Assembly: GCA_015060455.1 (NCBI GenBank)
Contig: SUYM01000007.1
Coordinates: 1 to 64,000, forward strand
Direction: 5' to 3'
DNA length: 64,000 nt
Origin: Bacteroidales bacterium
GTDB lineage: Bacteria > Bacteroidota > Bacteroidia > Bacteroidales > UBA932
A model generated the notes under the pieces. It was not told the origin of the DNA. It did no database searches and was given only the letters and a program-made list of their open reading frames with translations. Position numbers and translations under genes: made by a program. Of the stretch, positions 7,366 to 16,531 are shown piece after piece; the first letter of the stretch is position 1, and every line of letters starts with the position of its first letter.

Positions 7366-8348
7366 TACTTTATCCTGTCTGCTGTATAATGTGCCAACTG
7401 TTCAAGACACTTCTTTTCATATGAGTCCGGCAACACATCAAGGGCCGCCACAGCCTTCTGCACAAATCCTTCAAGGGCTTCCTGGGCATACCCGATGCCT
7501 CCGTTTTCCTTCACAAACGCCACAATCTCATCCCTGTTGTCCGGGCAGCCTGCTATATCCCTGACCAATCCCCTGATGCGCTTCTCCTGCGCCTGTCCCG
7601 CATTCTGCATGGCGCCGAGCAGAGGCAGGGTGATCTTCTGTTCAAGTATATCCACTCCGAGAGGTTTTCCGACAGACTCGGTCCCGGCATAATCCAGAAT
7701 ATCGTCCTTGATCTGGAAGGCAGTACCGAGAGCAACCGCATAATCCCTCGCCGCCTTTACAAAGACCTCAGAATCTGACACCGAAATCACCGCGGACACG
7801 CATGAGGCCTCAAACAATGAAGCAGTCTTGCTGTATATTATCCTCAGATAGGCATCCTGATCCGTATCACAACTCTGCGCCTTCTGGAGTTGGAGCATTT
7901 CACCCTCCGCCAGATCGCTGAGGGTCTTGGAGTATATCTTTATCACCCTCGCGTCGCTGTCATCGTCTCCCAAAATAAGTTCCATGGCCTTGACCAGCCA
8001 GTAGTCCCCCACAAGCACGGACACCGACGGGCCCATCAAGGACCGCAAGGTCGGCACTCCCCTTCTCTGGTCACTGTTGTCCGCAACATCGTCATGAAGC
8101 AGGGTGGCGTTGTGAAGAAGTTCAGCCGCAGCAGCATATCTGATTGTCGCCTCGGAAACCTCACCCGAAGAACAGGCCCGTGCAAACATCAGGGCAAGGA
8201 GAGGGCGAAGTTGCTTGCCTGAATTGGAGAGTATGGAGACATTAGTCACATTGAGCAGGTCAATATCACTGTCCAATGCACTCTTGATGCGCTCCACAAC
8301 GCTCTTCCAGGAAGCACCCAAATATTCCTTGACAGACCTGATGTCCAT
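7365..8348 (-). CDS. Long-chain trans-polyprenyl diphosphate synthase
   Basis: A 327-residue IspB/HepS-type synthase that extends farnesyl diphosphate with isopentenyl diphosphate, probably to make the menaquinone side chain. The first aspartate-rich motif is in LLHDDVADNSDQRRG (about residue 88). The second is in QIKDDILDYAG (about residue 212). A GKQLRP motif near residue 44 binds the diphosphate. It lies in the trxA-trmB operon and its stop overlaps the holB start. Confidence 0.9.
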   Translation of the reverse strand: MDIRSVKEYLGASWKSVVERIKSALDSDIDLLNVTNVSILSNSGKQLRPLLALMFARACSSGEVSEATIRYAAAAELLHNATLLHDDVADNSDQRRGVPTLRSLMGPSVSVLVGDYWLVKAMELILGDDDSDARVIKIYSKTLSDLAEGEMLQLQKAQSCDTDQDAYLRIIYSKTASLFEASCVSAVISVSDSEVFVKAARDYAVALGTAFQIKDDILDYAGTESVGKPLGVDILEQKITLPLLGAMQNAGQAQEKRIRGLVRDIAGCPDNRDEIVAFVKENGGIGYAQEALEGFVQKAVAALDVLPDSYEKKCLEQLAHYTADRIK

Positions 8349-8349
8349 G

Positions 8350-8946
8350 TTATTTTCCCTTATTCTTTTTCTTTGCGTTACCGAAGAAATATGTCAAAGA
8401 GACACTTACACCGTTGAAATCGGTATTACGAAGAGTCTCAAGGTCAACCTTGCTCAGATCTGCAAATGTAAAATTATATCTCGCCGCAACCTGGAAACGC
8501 CATATCTGCAAACCTCCGCCAAGCCCTACACCATATTCAAACCGGTCTGCTGATTTCCAGATGGAAGCAAGGTCGCCCCAGCCGTTCAAGCCATAGCCCA
8601 CAAAAGGGCTAACCTCGATGTATGGACGGAAGAGAATCAGATCGGCACCCCATTGAACAGAAGGCATGAATTCAATATAGCCCACCGAAAAATCGAGCGG
8701 AGCAGCCTGCGTAGTCGCCGCCTTGACGTTATACATCAGCGTGGGATGTATCTGAAAACCGAGAGGGAGGTCAAACTTATATACTATTCCCGCATGCCAT
8801 TGGGTCAGGGTCTGCTTGCCGACCTCCTTGACATTGGAAGTATGGAAATTCGCCCCGCCGAAGACTCCGAAATTGCCGGCATGGGAATTATCAGCAAAAC
8901 ACAGCGACATCAGTAACAATGCCGCTGCAAGTAAGATCTTTTTCAT
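8350..8946 (-). CDS. Outer membrane beta-barrel protein (porin-like)
   Basis: A 198-residue exported protein. The signal peptide is MKKILLAAALLLMSLCFADNSHA. Alternating hydrophobic strands follow, with barrel-like turns (FGVFGGANFHTSNVKE, WGADLILFRPYIEVSPFVGYG), ending YFFGNAKKKNKGK. This fits the small eight-stranded OmpW/porin-like barrels common in Bacteroidota. The substrate is unknown. It sits between trxA (6 bases) and the prenyl synthase (1 base), so it is part of that operon. Confidence 0.8.
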   Translation of the reverse strand: MKKILLAAALLLMSLCFADNSHAGNFGVFGGANFHTSNVKEVGKQTLTQWHAGIVYKFDLPLGFQIHPTLMYNVKAATTQAAPLDFSVGYIEFMPSVQWGADLILFRPYIEVSPFVGYGLNGWGDLASIWKSADRFEYGVGLGGGLQIWRFQVAARYNFTFADLSKVDLETLRNTDFNGVSVSLTYFFGNAKKKNKGK

Positions 8947-8952
8947 GATTTC

Positions 8953-9267
8953 TTAGAGAAGAGCGTCAATCTTTGCAGCAAACTCAGCCTTTGAAGCCGC
9001 TCCGACATGTCTGTCAACAAGTTCGCCGCCCTTGAAGAAAAGCAGTGTAGGGATGCTTCTGATGCCGTAAGTCATCGGCACGTCATCGCACTCATCCACA
9101 TTGCACTTGCACACAAGAGCCTTTCCCTCGTACTCAACAGCAAGTTCATCTATGATCGGAGCGATAGCCTTGCACGGACCGCACCATGTCGCCCAGAAGT
9201 CAACCACCACCGGAATATCCGTATTCAAAGTCTCTGCGAAATTCGCATCTGTAATCACCTTTGCCAT
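8953..9267 (-). CDS. trxA: Thioredoxin
   Basis: A 104-residue cytoplasmic thioredoxin that reduces protein disulfides. The active site FWATWCGPCKAI is at about residue 24. The cis-proline motif IRSIPTLLFF is at about residue 70. There is no signal peptide. It is the first gene of a six-gene operon and has a well-formed promoter 78 bases upstream. Confidence 0.96.
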   Translation of the reverse strand: MAKVITDANFAETLNTDIPVVVDFWATWCGPCKAIAPIIDELAVEYEGKALVCKCNVDECDDVPMTYGIRSIPTLLFFKGGELVDRHVGAASKAEFAAKIDALL

Positions 9268-9287
9268 TATATATTCTTTTAATGTTG

Positions 9288-9314
9288 AGATCCTTCGCTC
9301 TGTTCAGGATGACA
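9288..9314. repeat. Dispersed repeat, AGATCC/TCAGGATGACA family
   Basis: One copy of the short repeat whose core is TCATCCTGAGC..GAAGGATCT on the other strand. Other copies lie at 9731-9767, 9795-9821, 55994-56092 and 59049-59141. It falls in the leader of trxA, between the promoter and the start codon. Confidence 0.7.
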
Positions 9315-9344
9315 ATGAAGGACCATAAAATGTCAATCCAGTCG

Positions 9345-9375
9345 CAAATATAAAAAATTGCAACTGGATTTACAA
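9345..9375 (-). promoter_or_regulatory. trxA promoter, TTG-N20-TATATTTG
   Basis: The -7 box TATATTTG (9352-9345) is preceded by TTG (9375-9373) at 20 bases. The -7 box lies inside a hairpin formed by ATCCAGT (9336-9342) and ACTGGAT (9363-9369). Confidence 0.55.
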
Positions 9376-9414
9376 CAACTTTGATACCGCCTTTTCATAT
9401 GACGGCCATCCGTC

Positions 9415-9720
9415 TTAATAACTCTGTTCTACATTCCAGACAAAGGCCCTCAGACCAAGGTCCGGAGTTTCCTCGTCCATTGCGCGAAGACAAGCCATGA
9501 TTTCATCGACCTTGTCGTCCGGGACAACGGTCAACATGGCGTTATTCATTGTGGGCCAGGCATGGTTGCCGAGGTGCGGTTCTCCTGTCTCGCTACCGCG
9601 TCCTGCTATGTCCTGCCACATGGTGAAGCCACGGACGCCCATCTTCTGGATTGCGTCGGCAATGTCCATGTTGTAGGCCTGATCGTATGCTATAAATATC
9701 GTTTTCATAATGGTTTTCAT
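9415..9720 (-). CDS. PG0541-like transporter-associated protein
   Basis: A 101-residue protein resembling the PG0541 family, small PII-like proteins encoded beside RND efflux systems in Bacteroidota. It begins KTIFIAYDQAYN and contains GVRGFTMWQDIAGRG and LRAFVWNVEQ. It follows the RND pump gene on the same strand, which fits a role in sensing or tuning the transporter; the mechanism is not established. A second ATG at 9708 would remove four residues and matches the family start better. Confidence 0.7.
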   Translation of the reverse strand: MKTIMKTIFIAYDQAYNMDIADAIQKMGVRGFTMWQDIAGRGSETGEPHLGNHAWPTMNNAMLTVVPDDKVDEIMACLRAMDEETPDLGLRAFVWNVEQSY

Positions 9721-9730
9721 TAATGTTTAC

Positions 9731-9821
9731 AGATTCTTCACTACACTTCGTTTCGTTCAGAATGACAAGAAGCGCTTCTTATTGACAGTGTCTCTGTCAT
9801 CTTGAGCGAAGCGAAAGATCT
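9731..9821. repeat. Inverted pair of dispersed repeats
   Basis: The copy at 9731-9767 (AGATTCTTC..CAGAATGACA) and the copy at 9795-9821 (TGTCATCTTGAGCGAAGCG..AGATCT) face each other. They could form a long hairpin between the RND gene and the PG0541-like gene, possibly lowering expression of the latter. Confidence 0.65.
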
Positions 9822-9827
9822 GTCTTC

Positions 9828-12800
9828 CTATGCCTTTGCGGCTTTTTTCGCAGCCTTGCGGGCAGCGCGACGCTCCTGCCATGATGCCATTGAAGCATAC
9901 ACTGTCGGGATGATCACAAGGGTGACAAGAGTCGAAATAGTAAGACCCCATGCCACAACCATACCGAGCGAGCGCCACATTTCCGCACCCTCTCCCTGAC
10001 CGACCGCCATCGGAACCATACCGAGTACAGTAGTAAGAGTGGTCATGAGGATAGGACGCAGACGGGACTTCGCCGCGATCACACTTGCCTCGACAACACT
10101 GTATCCTCTCTCACGCATAAGGATAGTGTAGTCGATCAGCACGATACCGTTCTTCACCACAATACCCATGAGGATAAGGATACCGATAAGACCCATCACA
10201 CCCAGAGGTGTGCCGGTCACGGTCAGTCCCAGAATAACACCGACAAAAGCAAACGGAATCGAGAACATGATCACAAACGGACTCATGAACGACTCGAACT
10301 GCGACGCCATCACGATATACACAAGAATGATGATCATCACAAGGAGCATTATCAGGTCGCCGAACGTCTCCTGCTGGTCCTCGAACGAACCACCGACCTT
10401 CACGGCGAGCTCAGACGGGATTTCCGTTTCGGCTATCGCCTTGTCTGCAGCTGCCGCCACATCAGAAAGTGCCACTCCGGTACCCACAACAGCGGAAACT
10501 GTAATCACACGCTCACGGTTCTTTCTCTTGATGGACGGAGGAGTCAGAGTCTCGACAACCTTTCCGAGTTCCTTGATCCTGACACCCTTGCCCTGATTGT
10601 TGTAGATGACGATGTTTTCAATATCCTCGATGCTGGTTCTGAACTCCGGAGCATAACGCACACGGATATCGTACTCGTCACCATCCTCACGATAGAAGGA
10701 CTGAGTGGCTCCATTCATTGCAGCACTGAAATATGATGCAGCAGTGGTTGTGTTCAGACCATTGATGGCAAGTTTCTCCCTGTCGAAATCCACCTGATAC
10801 TCAGGAGTATATTCATCACGGCTGAGAAGCACCTCGGCACATGTTCCTGAGGCGAGCAGTTTCTCCTGGATCTGCTTTGCCACGAGGTCCGTGGTCTCGA
10901 AGTCATAACCATAAATCTCGACATCCACCGTCGAAGCGCCACCCATTCCGCCACCGCCTTCGGTAACCTTGATCTTCTTGAACTCAGGATAATCGGCAAG
11001 AATGTTACGGATGATGTCGGCAATTTCGGACTGTGACCTTTCACGATCCTCCATACTTCCTATATTGATGTTGTATGAAAGGATATGGGTACCGTTGTTC
11101 TGCATGGATGCAAACGCGTTGTCAGAATCGGCCTGACCCAAAGAGAACGAGCAGTTCTCTATCTCAGGAATCTGCGCGACGAATTTGTCATACAGTTCAA
11201 AGCCCAGATTTCTCGTTATGTCCTGACCTGTTCCTGCCGGAAGTTCAAGCTGAAGGGTTATTCGGCCCTGGTCTGAGGTCGGGAAGAACTCAGTCTTGAT
11301 CTTTGGACCAAGGAGACCCACAGTCAGGACGAAAACACCGATGGAAACGAGGGTAACTATGGTCCTGTGGCTTATACACCACCCGATAAGGTGACTGTAT
11401 CCTCTCGATATCCAGTCAATGAATCGGCTGAAGTTTCCGAAAATCAGGTCATGAACCTTTCCTGTCTTTGGCTTGAAACGCAGGAACTGCGAACAGAGCA
11501 TAGGTATGAGGGTAAGCGCTCCGATCGTAGATACGATCATGATGATGCTGGTGATCCATCCGAGCTGCTTGAACATGATTCCGGCCATACCCTTGATCAT
11601 TGTCAGAGGCATGAATACGGCAAGCATGGTCAAGGTTGAAGCGATGACGGATATACCCACTTCCTGAGTAGCGTGTACAGCCGCTTCTTTTGGCTTTGCG
11701 CCTCTTTCAAGATGGGTGGAGATATTCTCCAGAACCACAATGGCATCGTCGACCACCATACCGATTGCAATGGACAGAGCCGACATGGAAACGATGTTCA
11801 AGGTATTTCCTGTAGCCCACAGATACATCAGGGATGCAAGGAGCGAAACAGGGATGGCAAGTACGATGATGAAAGTGGATCTCCATCTTCCGAGGAAGAG
11901 GTAAACCACGAGCATCACGATGAGGAATGTCACCAGAATGGTCTCCTTGAGCGAGTCCAAAGTGTTGAGGATGTTCTCGGAACTGTCCATCACCGTCGTG
12001 ATATGTATGTCGGACGGGAGGGTCTTCTCTATCTTCTTCATCTCCTTCTGGATACCTCGGATCACATTCACGGCATTGGCATCCGCCTGCTTCTGGATCA
12101 CGATCTGAGCACCCTGCGTTCCGTTTACGTATGCTTCCTGATACCTCTCTTCGATTCCGTCCACCACTCTCGCCACATCACGGAGATATATGGTCCTGCC
12201 GTTGACATGACCAACCACGATGTCAAGCATCTGGTCTGCATTGGTAAACTCCTTCTCCACACGGAGAGAATACGCATTTGATCCTATGTCGATAGTACCA
12301 GATGGGACGTTCCTGTTTTCTGCAGCAATGATGCTGGAAATGCCTGACACCGTAAGTCCATATGCTTCAAGCTTGTTAGGATCACAATAGACCTGAATCT
12401 CACGCTGCGGGGCTCCTGCTACCGATACGGTTCCCACGCCGGAAACACGCGCCAGAGGCGTAGCCACTTTGTCGTCGAGAATCTTCTCCAATGCAGGAAG
12501 ACTTTCCTTTGCTGTGGCTGCCATGATCATGATAGGCATATCATCCGCGCTGAACTTGAAGATCAGCGGAAGCGACGCTCCATCCGGAAGGACGGAGTTG
12601 ACCATATCAAGTTTGTCACGCACGTCGTTGGTCGCCACATCGATATCCACACCCTCGACAAATTCAAGAGTAATGAGAGATATGTTTTCTTTTGAAGTAG
12701 AAGAAATGTTCTTCAGGTCGCTGACACCGTTGAGAGAGTTCTCAAGCACCTTTGTGAGATTCGTCTCTATATCCTCCGCACTCGCTCCCGGATACGACGA

Positions 12801-12944
12801 CATGACCATGATCACGTTAGCATCGAACTTAGGGAAACGGTCGAGAGATATGTTTATCAGCGAGAACACACCGAATATGGCCAAGGCGATGAAGATCAAC
12901 GCCGTGGTCACCGGGTTATTGACCGCTTTTCTGTATATGCTCAT
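9828..12944 (-). CDS. RND multidrug efflux permease, HAE type
   Basis: A 1038-residue inner membrane pump of the AcrB/MexB class (hydrophobe/amphiphile efflux) powered by proton influx. The proton-relay aspartates lie in IAIGMVVDDAIVVLEN of TM4 (about residue 400). The TM10 lysine is in MGIVVKNGIVLIDY. Large periplasmic loops follow TM1 and TM7, and the length is that of the family. The order tolC - adaptor - pump on one strand makes a complete tripartite system. The C-terminus is a short basic tail rich in Ala and Lys. Confidence 0.94.
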   Translation of the reverse strand: MSIYRKAVNNPVTTALIFIALAIFGVFSLINISLDRFPKFDANVIMVMSSYPGASAEDIETNLTKVLENSLNGVSDLKNISSTSKENISLITLEFVEGVDIDVATNDVRDKLDMVNSVLPDGASLPLIFKFSADDMPIMIMAATAKESLPALEKILDDKVATPLARVSGVGTVSVAGAPQREIQVYCDPNKLEAYGLTVSGISSIIAAENRNVPSGTIDIGSNAYSLRVEKEFTNADQMLDIVVGHVNGRTIYLRDVARVVDGIEERYQEAYVNGTQGAQIVIQKQADANAVNVIRGIQKEMKKIEKTLPSDIHITTVMDSSENILNTLDSLKETILVTFLIVMLVVYLFLGRWRSTFIIVLAIPVSLLASLMYLWATGNTLNIVSMSALSIAIGMVVDDAIVVLENISTHLERGAKPKEAAVHATQEVGISVIASTLTMLAVFMPLTMIKGMAGIMFKQLGWITSIIMIVSTIGALTLIPMLCSQFLRFKPKTGKVHDLIFGNFSRFIDWISRGYSHLIGWCISHRTIVTLVSIGVFVLTVGLLGPKIKTEFFPTSDQGRITLQLELPAGTGQDITRNLGFELYDKFVAQIPEIENCSFSLGQADSDNAFASMQNNGTHILSYNINIGSMEDRERSQSEIADIIRNILADYPEFKKIKVTEGGGGMGGASTVDVEIYGYDFETTDLVAKQIQEKLLASGTCAEVLLSRDEYTPEYQVDFDREKLAINGLNTTTAASYFSAAMNGATQSFYREDGDEYDIRVRYAPEFRTSIEDIENIVIYNNQGKGVRIKELGKVVETLTPPSIKRKNRERVITVSAVVGTGVALSDVAAAADKAIAETEIPSELAVKVGGSFEDQQETFGDLIMLLVMIIILVYIVMASQFESFMSPFVIMFSIPFAFVGVILGLTVTGTPLGVMGLIGILILMGIVVKNGIVLIDYTILMRERGYSVVEASVIAAKSRLRPILMTTLTTVLGMVPMAVGQGEGAEMWRSLGMVVAWGLTISTLVTLVIIPTVYASMASWQERRAARKAAKKAAKA

Positions 12945-12951
12945 ATCCTGA

Positions 12952-13983
12952 TTATTCGTTTACTGACACCTTTATACCATCCTTGAGGCGGATCTGACCG
13001 CCTGTGACAACCACATCGCCGTCTTTAAGGCCTGAAAGCACCTCATACTCGGAGCCCATACGACGGCCAAGTTCTATCTTCTGATAAGAAACCGTACCGT
13101 CTTCGTTAAGCACATAGACAAATCTTTCGCCCGAGCCCTGCTGCTTCACGACAGCGATATCCGGAATGACGACATTTCTGTTCTTTCCGAAATCGACCGT
13201 AACCCTTGCAAACATTCCCGGACGGAGAGAGCTGTAATTGTTCGGCACCACCACCTCCATCGTGAATGTGCGGGTTGCAGGGTCTATTGTAGGATAGATT
13301 CTTTCTATCTTTCCGTCAAATGTAAGTTCCGGAAGGGCATCAGCCTTGATTGTGACGCGGTTTCCCTTGCCGACCTTGGAGTACTGCGATTCTGAAACGG
13401 CCACCAGGAGTTTCACCGGTTTGATCTGCTCGACCGTGAAGATAGGGGCAGACATTGAATACATATCTCCCGCATCGTAGTTACGGGCTGTGATCACACC
13501 GTCGATAGGAGAAAGGAGGGTCGTATTTTCAATAAGGTTGTCCACCTGTGTCTTGGCAACGTTGTACTGAAGTTCGACAGCATCAAGGTCTGACTTTGAA
13601 AGTCCGCCTGCCTCATAAAGGGCTTTAAGTCTGCCGAGTTCCACCTCAGCATTGTGAAGTTGGAGTTGAGCCTGCTGGAGTTGAACCTTGTCGATCTCTG
13701 CAAGCACCTGGCCCTTCTTCACATTGTCACCCACCTCAACATTGATCTTTGTGATACGGCCGGCAGTCTGAGGGACGATATTGTTCTTCACGTATGCCTG
13801 TACCGTAGAAGTGTAGGTCGCGTCCTGAGGAACATCCTGAACGAAGACCTTCTGAACTGCAACAGAAGGGTCCTGAACCTCTGCTGAAGCCTGCTGCTCA
13901 GTCTGCTTGTTTCCGCTGTTGCCGCAGCCTGCAGTCACGATTGCAGCGGCAGCAATTAACATTGTTCTGAAAATAGTTTTCAT
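12952..13983 (-). CDS. RND periplasmic adaptor (membrane fusion) lipoprotein
   Basis: A 343-residue adaptor linking the inner membrane pump to the TolC channel. The signal peptide ends in the lipobox VTAGC, so it is likely lipid-anchored. A lipoyl/HlyD hairpin region follows (VPQTAGRITKINVEVGDNV; then IDGVITARNYDAGD), with the beta-barrel domain at residues 200-270. It lies 7 bases before the pump gene. Confidence 0.92.
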   Translation of the reverse strand: MKTIFRTMLIAAAAIVTAGCGNSGNKQTEQQASAEVQDPSVAVQKVFVQDVPQDATYTSTVQAYVKNNIVPQTAGRITKINVEVGDNVKKGQVLAEIDKVQLQQAQLQLHNAEVELGRLKALYEAGGLSKSDLDAVELQYNVAKTQVDNLIENTTLLSPIDGVITARNYDAGDMYSMSAPIFTVEQIKPVKLLVAVSESQYSKVGKGNRVTIKADALPELTFDGKIERIYPTIDPATRTFTMEVVVPNNYSSLRPGMFARVTVDFGKNRNVVIPDIAVVKQQGSGERFVYVLNEDGTVSYQKIELGRRMGSEYEVLSGLKDGDVVVTGGQIRLKDGIKVSVNE

Positions 13984-14003
13984 ATCTCTTTTTTGGATTA
14001 TTC

Positions 14004-15410
14004 TTAATTTGCTTCAATACCAAGGGTCTGCTCAAGTTGAGACTTTGCCGTCACGAAATTATATATAGCCTGTGACTGGGCCAGTTGGGACTGTGTGAGA
14101 GCCAGTTGGGCGTCATTGAGTTCTATGAGAGTGCTGCGTCCCACCTTGTATGCAGCCTCGGCGATGTCATACGCCTTCTTGGCAGAAGTCACCGCCTCCT
14201 GGGCAGCATAATAACTCTTCATGTTGGTCTCCATCGTATTGAGATTCTGACGGATTGCAATTTTCAGTTGACGCTCTGTGTTATCCACCTGGAGTTGTAC
14301 CTGCTGATACTGGTTCTTTGCCTGACGGATGGCCTGATGGCGTTTGAGACCCGAGAAGATCGGAATGCTCAGGCTAAGGCCGACGGTAGAATATGGGCTC
14401 CACGGGAATTCCTTGAATGACACGTCGTTGGCCATTGAGATATATGAGAAGTTGAATGATGCCGCGAGCGAAGGAATGCAGGCATATTTCTGCAACTTGA
14501 TGTTCTCTGCAAGTTGCTCCACCTGATAGGCGAGTTGTCTCATGGTAGTATTCCTGTCAAGACTGACCGTGTCATGCTGGTGGATGTCATAGAGCATCTG
14601 CTGAGAATAGTCATCAAGATTTCCTGCAATGTCAAGATTCATGTCCAGATCCACTCCGAGAACGGCCTTGAGTTGCCACAATGCGAGTTCGACAGAACTT
14701 TCTGCATTATATACATTCGGAATCGAGTTCGCCACAGTGGTCTTTGCGCGGATCAGTTCAAACTCCGACACCTTCTGGGAATCATACTTCTTCTGAGTCT
14801 CTTCAAGATTCTTCATCGCATTGTCATATACCTGCTCATAGACGTTCAGGGCTTCCTTTGCGAAAAGAATCGAGAAATATGCGTTCTTGACCTGAGTCAC
14901 CATGTCCAGTCTTGACGAGCGGGCCTTCTCGATGGCGAGTTCCACGTCGATTGCCGAGAGTTTCAGACTCTTCCAGAGTTGTGCATTGACCAAAGGCATG
15001 GCTGCTGTTGCTCCGGCATTGAGGGTGTTGAACATACCGACTTCGATCTCCATCGGAGAACCGCCCATGTTCATATACATCTTCTGTTTCTTGATAGTCC
15101 TCTGATACGATGCCGACAGATCGATCTGCGGGTAAAGAGCCGCATACGCACCCTTCTTGGCATATTCTGTCCTTTTGATTTCGAGGTCTGCGACCTTGAC
15201 CGCCACATTTTCGCTTAATGCGATCTGAAGCGCCTGCTCCAATGTTATGACCACCGGATTTTCTGCTGTCTGAGCCTGTTCGAGCAGAAGGTCAGTTTCG
15301 GTCTTGGGGACATCCTGCTCGGTCTTCTTGTTCTTGAACTGCGCCGTTGCAATAAACGGGCAGACAAGAAGTCCTGCAAGGATTGCTGTTGTCAGTCTGA
15401 TTTTTTTCAT
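14004..15410 (-). CDS. TolC-family outer membrane efflux channel
   Basis: A 468-residue protein with a signal peptide (MKKIRLTTAILAGLLVCPFIATA). Two outer membrane efflux protein repeats form the trimeric channel. Typical segments are ITLEQALQIALSENVAVKVAD near residue 55, long coiled helices, and YKVGRSTLIELNDAQLALTQ near residue 420. It is the first gene of the efflux operon, divergent from the AraC regulator. Confidence 0.92.
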   Translation of the reverse strand: MKKIRLTTAILAGLLVCPFIATAQFKNKKTEQDVPKTETDLLLEQAQTAENPVVITLEQALQIALSENVAVKVADLEIKRTEYAKKGAYAALYPQIDLSASYQRTIKKQKMYMNMGGSPMEIEVGMFNTLNAGATAAMPLVNAQLWKSLKLSAIDVELAIEKARSSRLDMVTQVKNAYFSILFAKEALNVYEQVYDNAMKNLEETQKKYDSQKVSEFELIRAKTTVANSIPNVYNAESSVELALWQLKAVLGVDLDMNLDIAGNLDDYSQQMLYDIHQHDTVSLDRNTTMRQLAYQVEQLAENIKLQKYACIPSLAASFNFSYISMANDVSFKEFPWSPYSTVGLSLSIPIFSGLKRHQAIRQAKNQYQQVQLQVDNTERQLKIAIRQNLNTMETNMKSYYAAQEAVTSAKKAYDIAEAAYKVGRSTLIELNDAQLALTQSQLAQSQAIYNFVTAKSQLEQTLGIEAN

Positions 15411-15446
15411 TAAATATAAATATTATTGTACGATTTTTTCGAGCCG

Positions 15447-15454
15447 CAAAGTTA
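15447..15454 (-). promoter_or_regulatory. -7 box (TAACTTTG) of the efflux operon
   Basis: On the minus strand this reads TAACTTTG, 36 bases before the tolC start. It lies in the 146-base divergent region shared with the AraC gene, so a regulator bound here could affect both. Confidence 0.5.
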
Positions 15455-15505
15455 CTACAAATTTCATGCTGAGGGCGCAGCCGGATTAGTCCAAAAGCAC
15501 ACACA

Positions 15506-15537
15506 TTTGGTCCAATATGATAAAATGCTTACATTTG
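15506..15537 (+). promoter_or_regulatory. Promoter TTTG-N20-TACATTTG of the araC-type gene
   Basis: TTTG (15506-15509) and TACATTTG (15530-15537) are 20 bases apart, close to the Bacteroidota consensus. The start codon of the regulator follows 19 bases later. Confidence 0.7.
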
Positions 15538-15556
15538 TAGGCTAAAAACTCGACAC

Positions 15557-16531
15557 ATGGCGGAAAAAAGGGTCAAGACATTGAAACCGGCGGTGATTTT
15601 CGGCAAGGACACCGTCAAGAAGGTCGGATACATCGACGAATATATATTCGCCTGCGAAATCAAGGGAGGAGACCACATAAGATATTCCAAACCGAGACGT
15701 CCCAAATACCATCTTGTCATCATAGTGATAGACGGTTCCATCGACCTGATAATCAATGGAGAGCCACACCATTTCGGCAGACATTCCTACATAAATCTCC
15801 CGACATGGGCGGACGTGTATGAGATTTCATATACGGACGATTTCCACGCCATGGTAACAGCAACAGACAACAGTGTCGTGGCGGATATTTTCAGAAACCG
15901 AAACCCCTTCCCTCCCGATTTCAGATTTTCCATAAGCCACAGCCTCGGAGGGGAAATCACAGACGAGAAGGACGTAAGGATATTGCAGAAGGATATCAGC
16001 AATCTGATCGAATCCCTGTCTGACAGGAACCACAGGTTCGCCGAGGAGATCAACTATGCCTATTTCTATATCATGCTGACTGATATGGCCAATATGCTGT
16101 GGAGCAAGTATGGCGAGGGCACTCCGACACATCACACTGACATGAAGAGGTCCGAGAGCATACTGAAAGGTTTTGCAGAACTTGTGAGCAAGCATATAAT
16201 GACTGAGCCGTCACTTGATTTCTATGCCGGGCAGTTATGTGTCTCCAAGCAATATCTTTCACTCATCATCAAGGAGAAGACCCGTGTCACGGCCGGGCGC
16301 ATCATAGCCGTCATGCGCACAGAGGCTGCGTCAAGGCTGCTCCGTGACCCCGAACTGACCATCCAGCAGATTTCCGCCAGGATGTCCTTTGCCGACCAGT
16401 CTTCGTTCGGAAAATTCTTCAAGAAGCACACCGGAGTGTCGCCGATGCGCTACCGCCAGACACTAAGAAAAACTCTCCTGACCTTACGGCCGGGAGAGCA
16501 GATTTCTAAGCAAGACTCTTTGCATAAGTAG
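15557..16531 (+). CDS. AraC-family regulator next to the efflux operon
   Basis: A 324-residue transcription factor. Residues 1-180 form a cupin-like sensor domain (HLVIIVIDGSIDLIINGE). The last 100 hold the two helix-turn-helix units of the AraC type (LDFYAGQLCVSKQYLSLIIKE, then IQQISARMSFADQSSFGKFF, with GVSPMRYR). It is divergent from tolC, the usual place for a local regulator, so it probably controls the pump. Its last 26 bases overlap the 3' end of lgt on the other strand. Confidence 0.88.
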   Translation: MAEKRVKTLKPAVIFGKDTVKKVGYIDEYIFACEIKGGDHIRYSKPRRPKYHLVIIVIDGSIDLIINGEPHHFGRHSYINLPTWADVYEISYTDDFHAMVTATDNSVVADIFRNRNPFPPDFRFSISHSLGGEITDEKDVRILQKDISNLIESLSDRNHRFAEEINYAYFYIMLTDMANMLWSKYGEGTPTHHTDMKRSESILKGFAELVSKHIMTEPSLDFYAGQLCVSKQYLSLIIKEKTRVTAGRIIAVMRTEAASRLLRDPELTIQQISARMSFADQSSFGKFFKKHTGVSPMRYRQTLRKTLLTLRPGEQISKQDSLHK

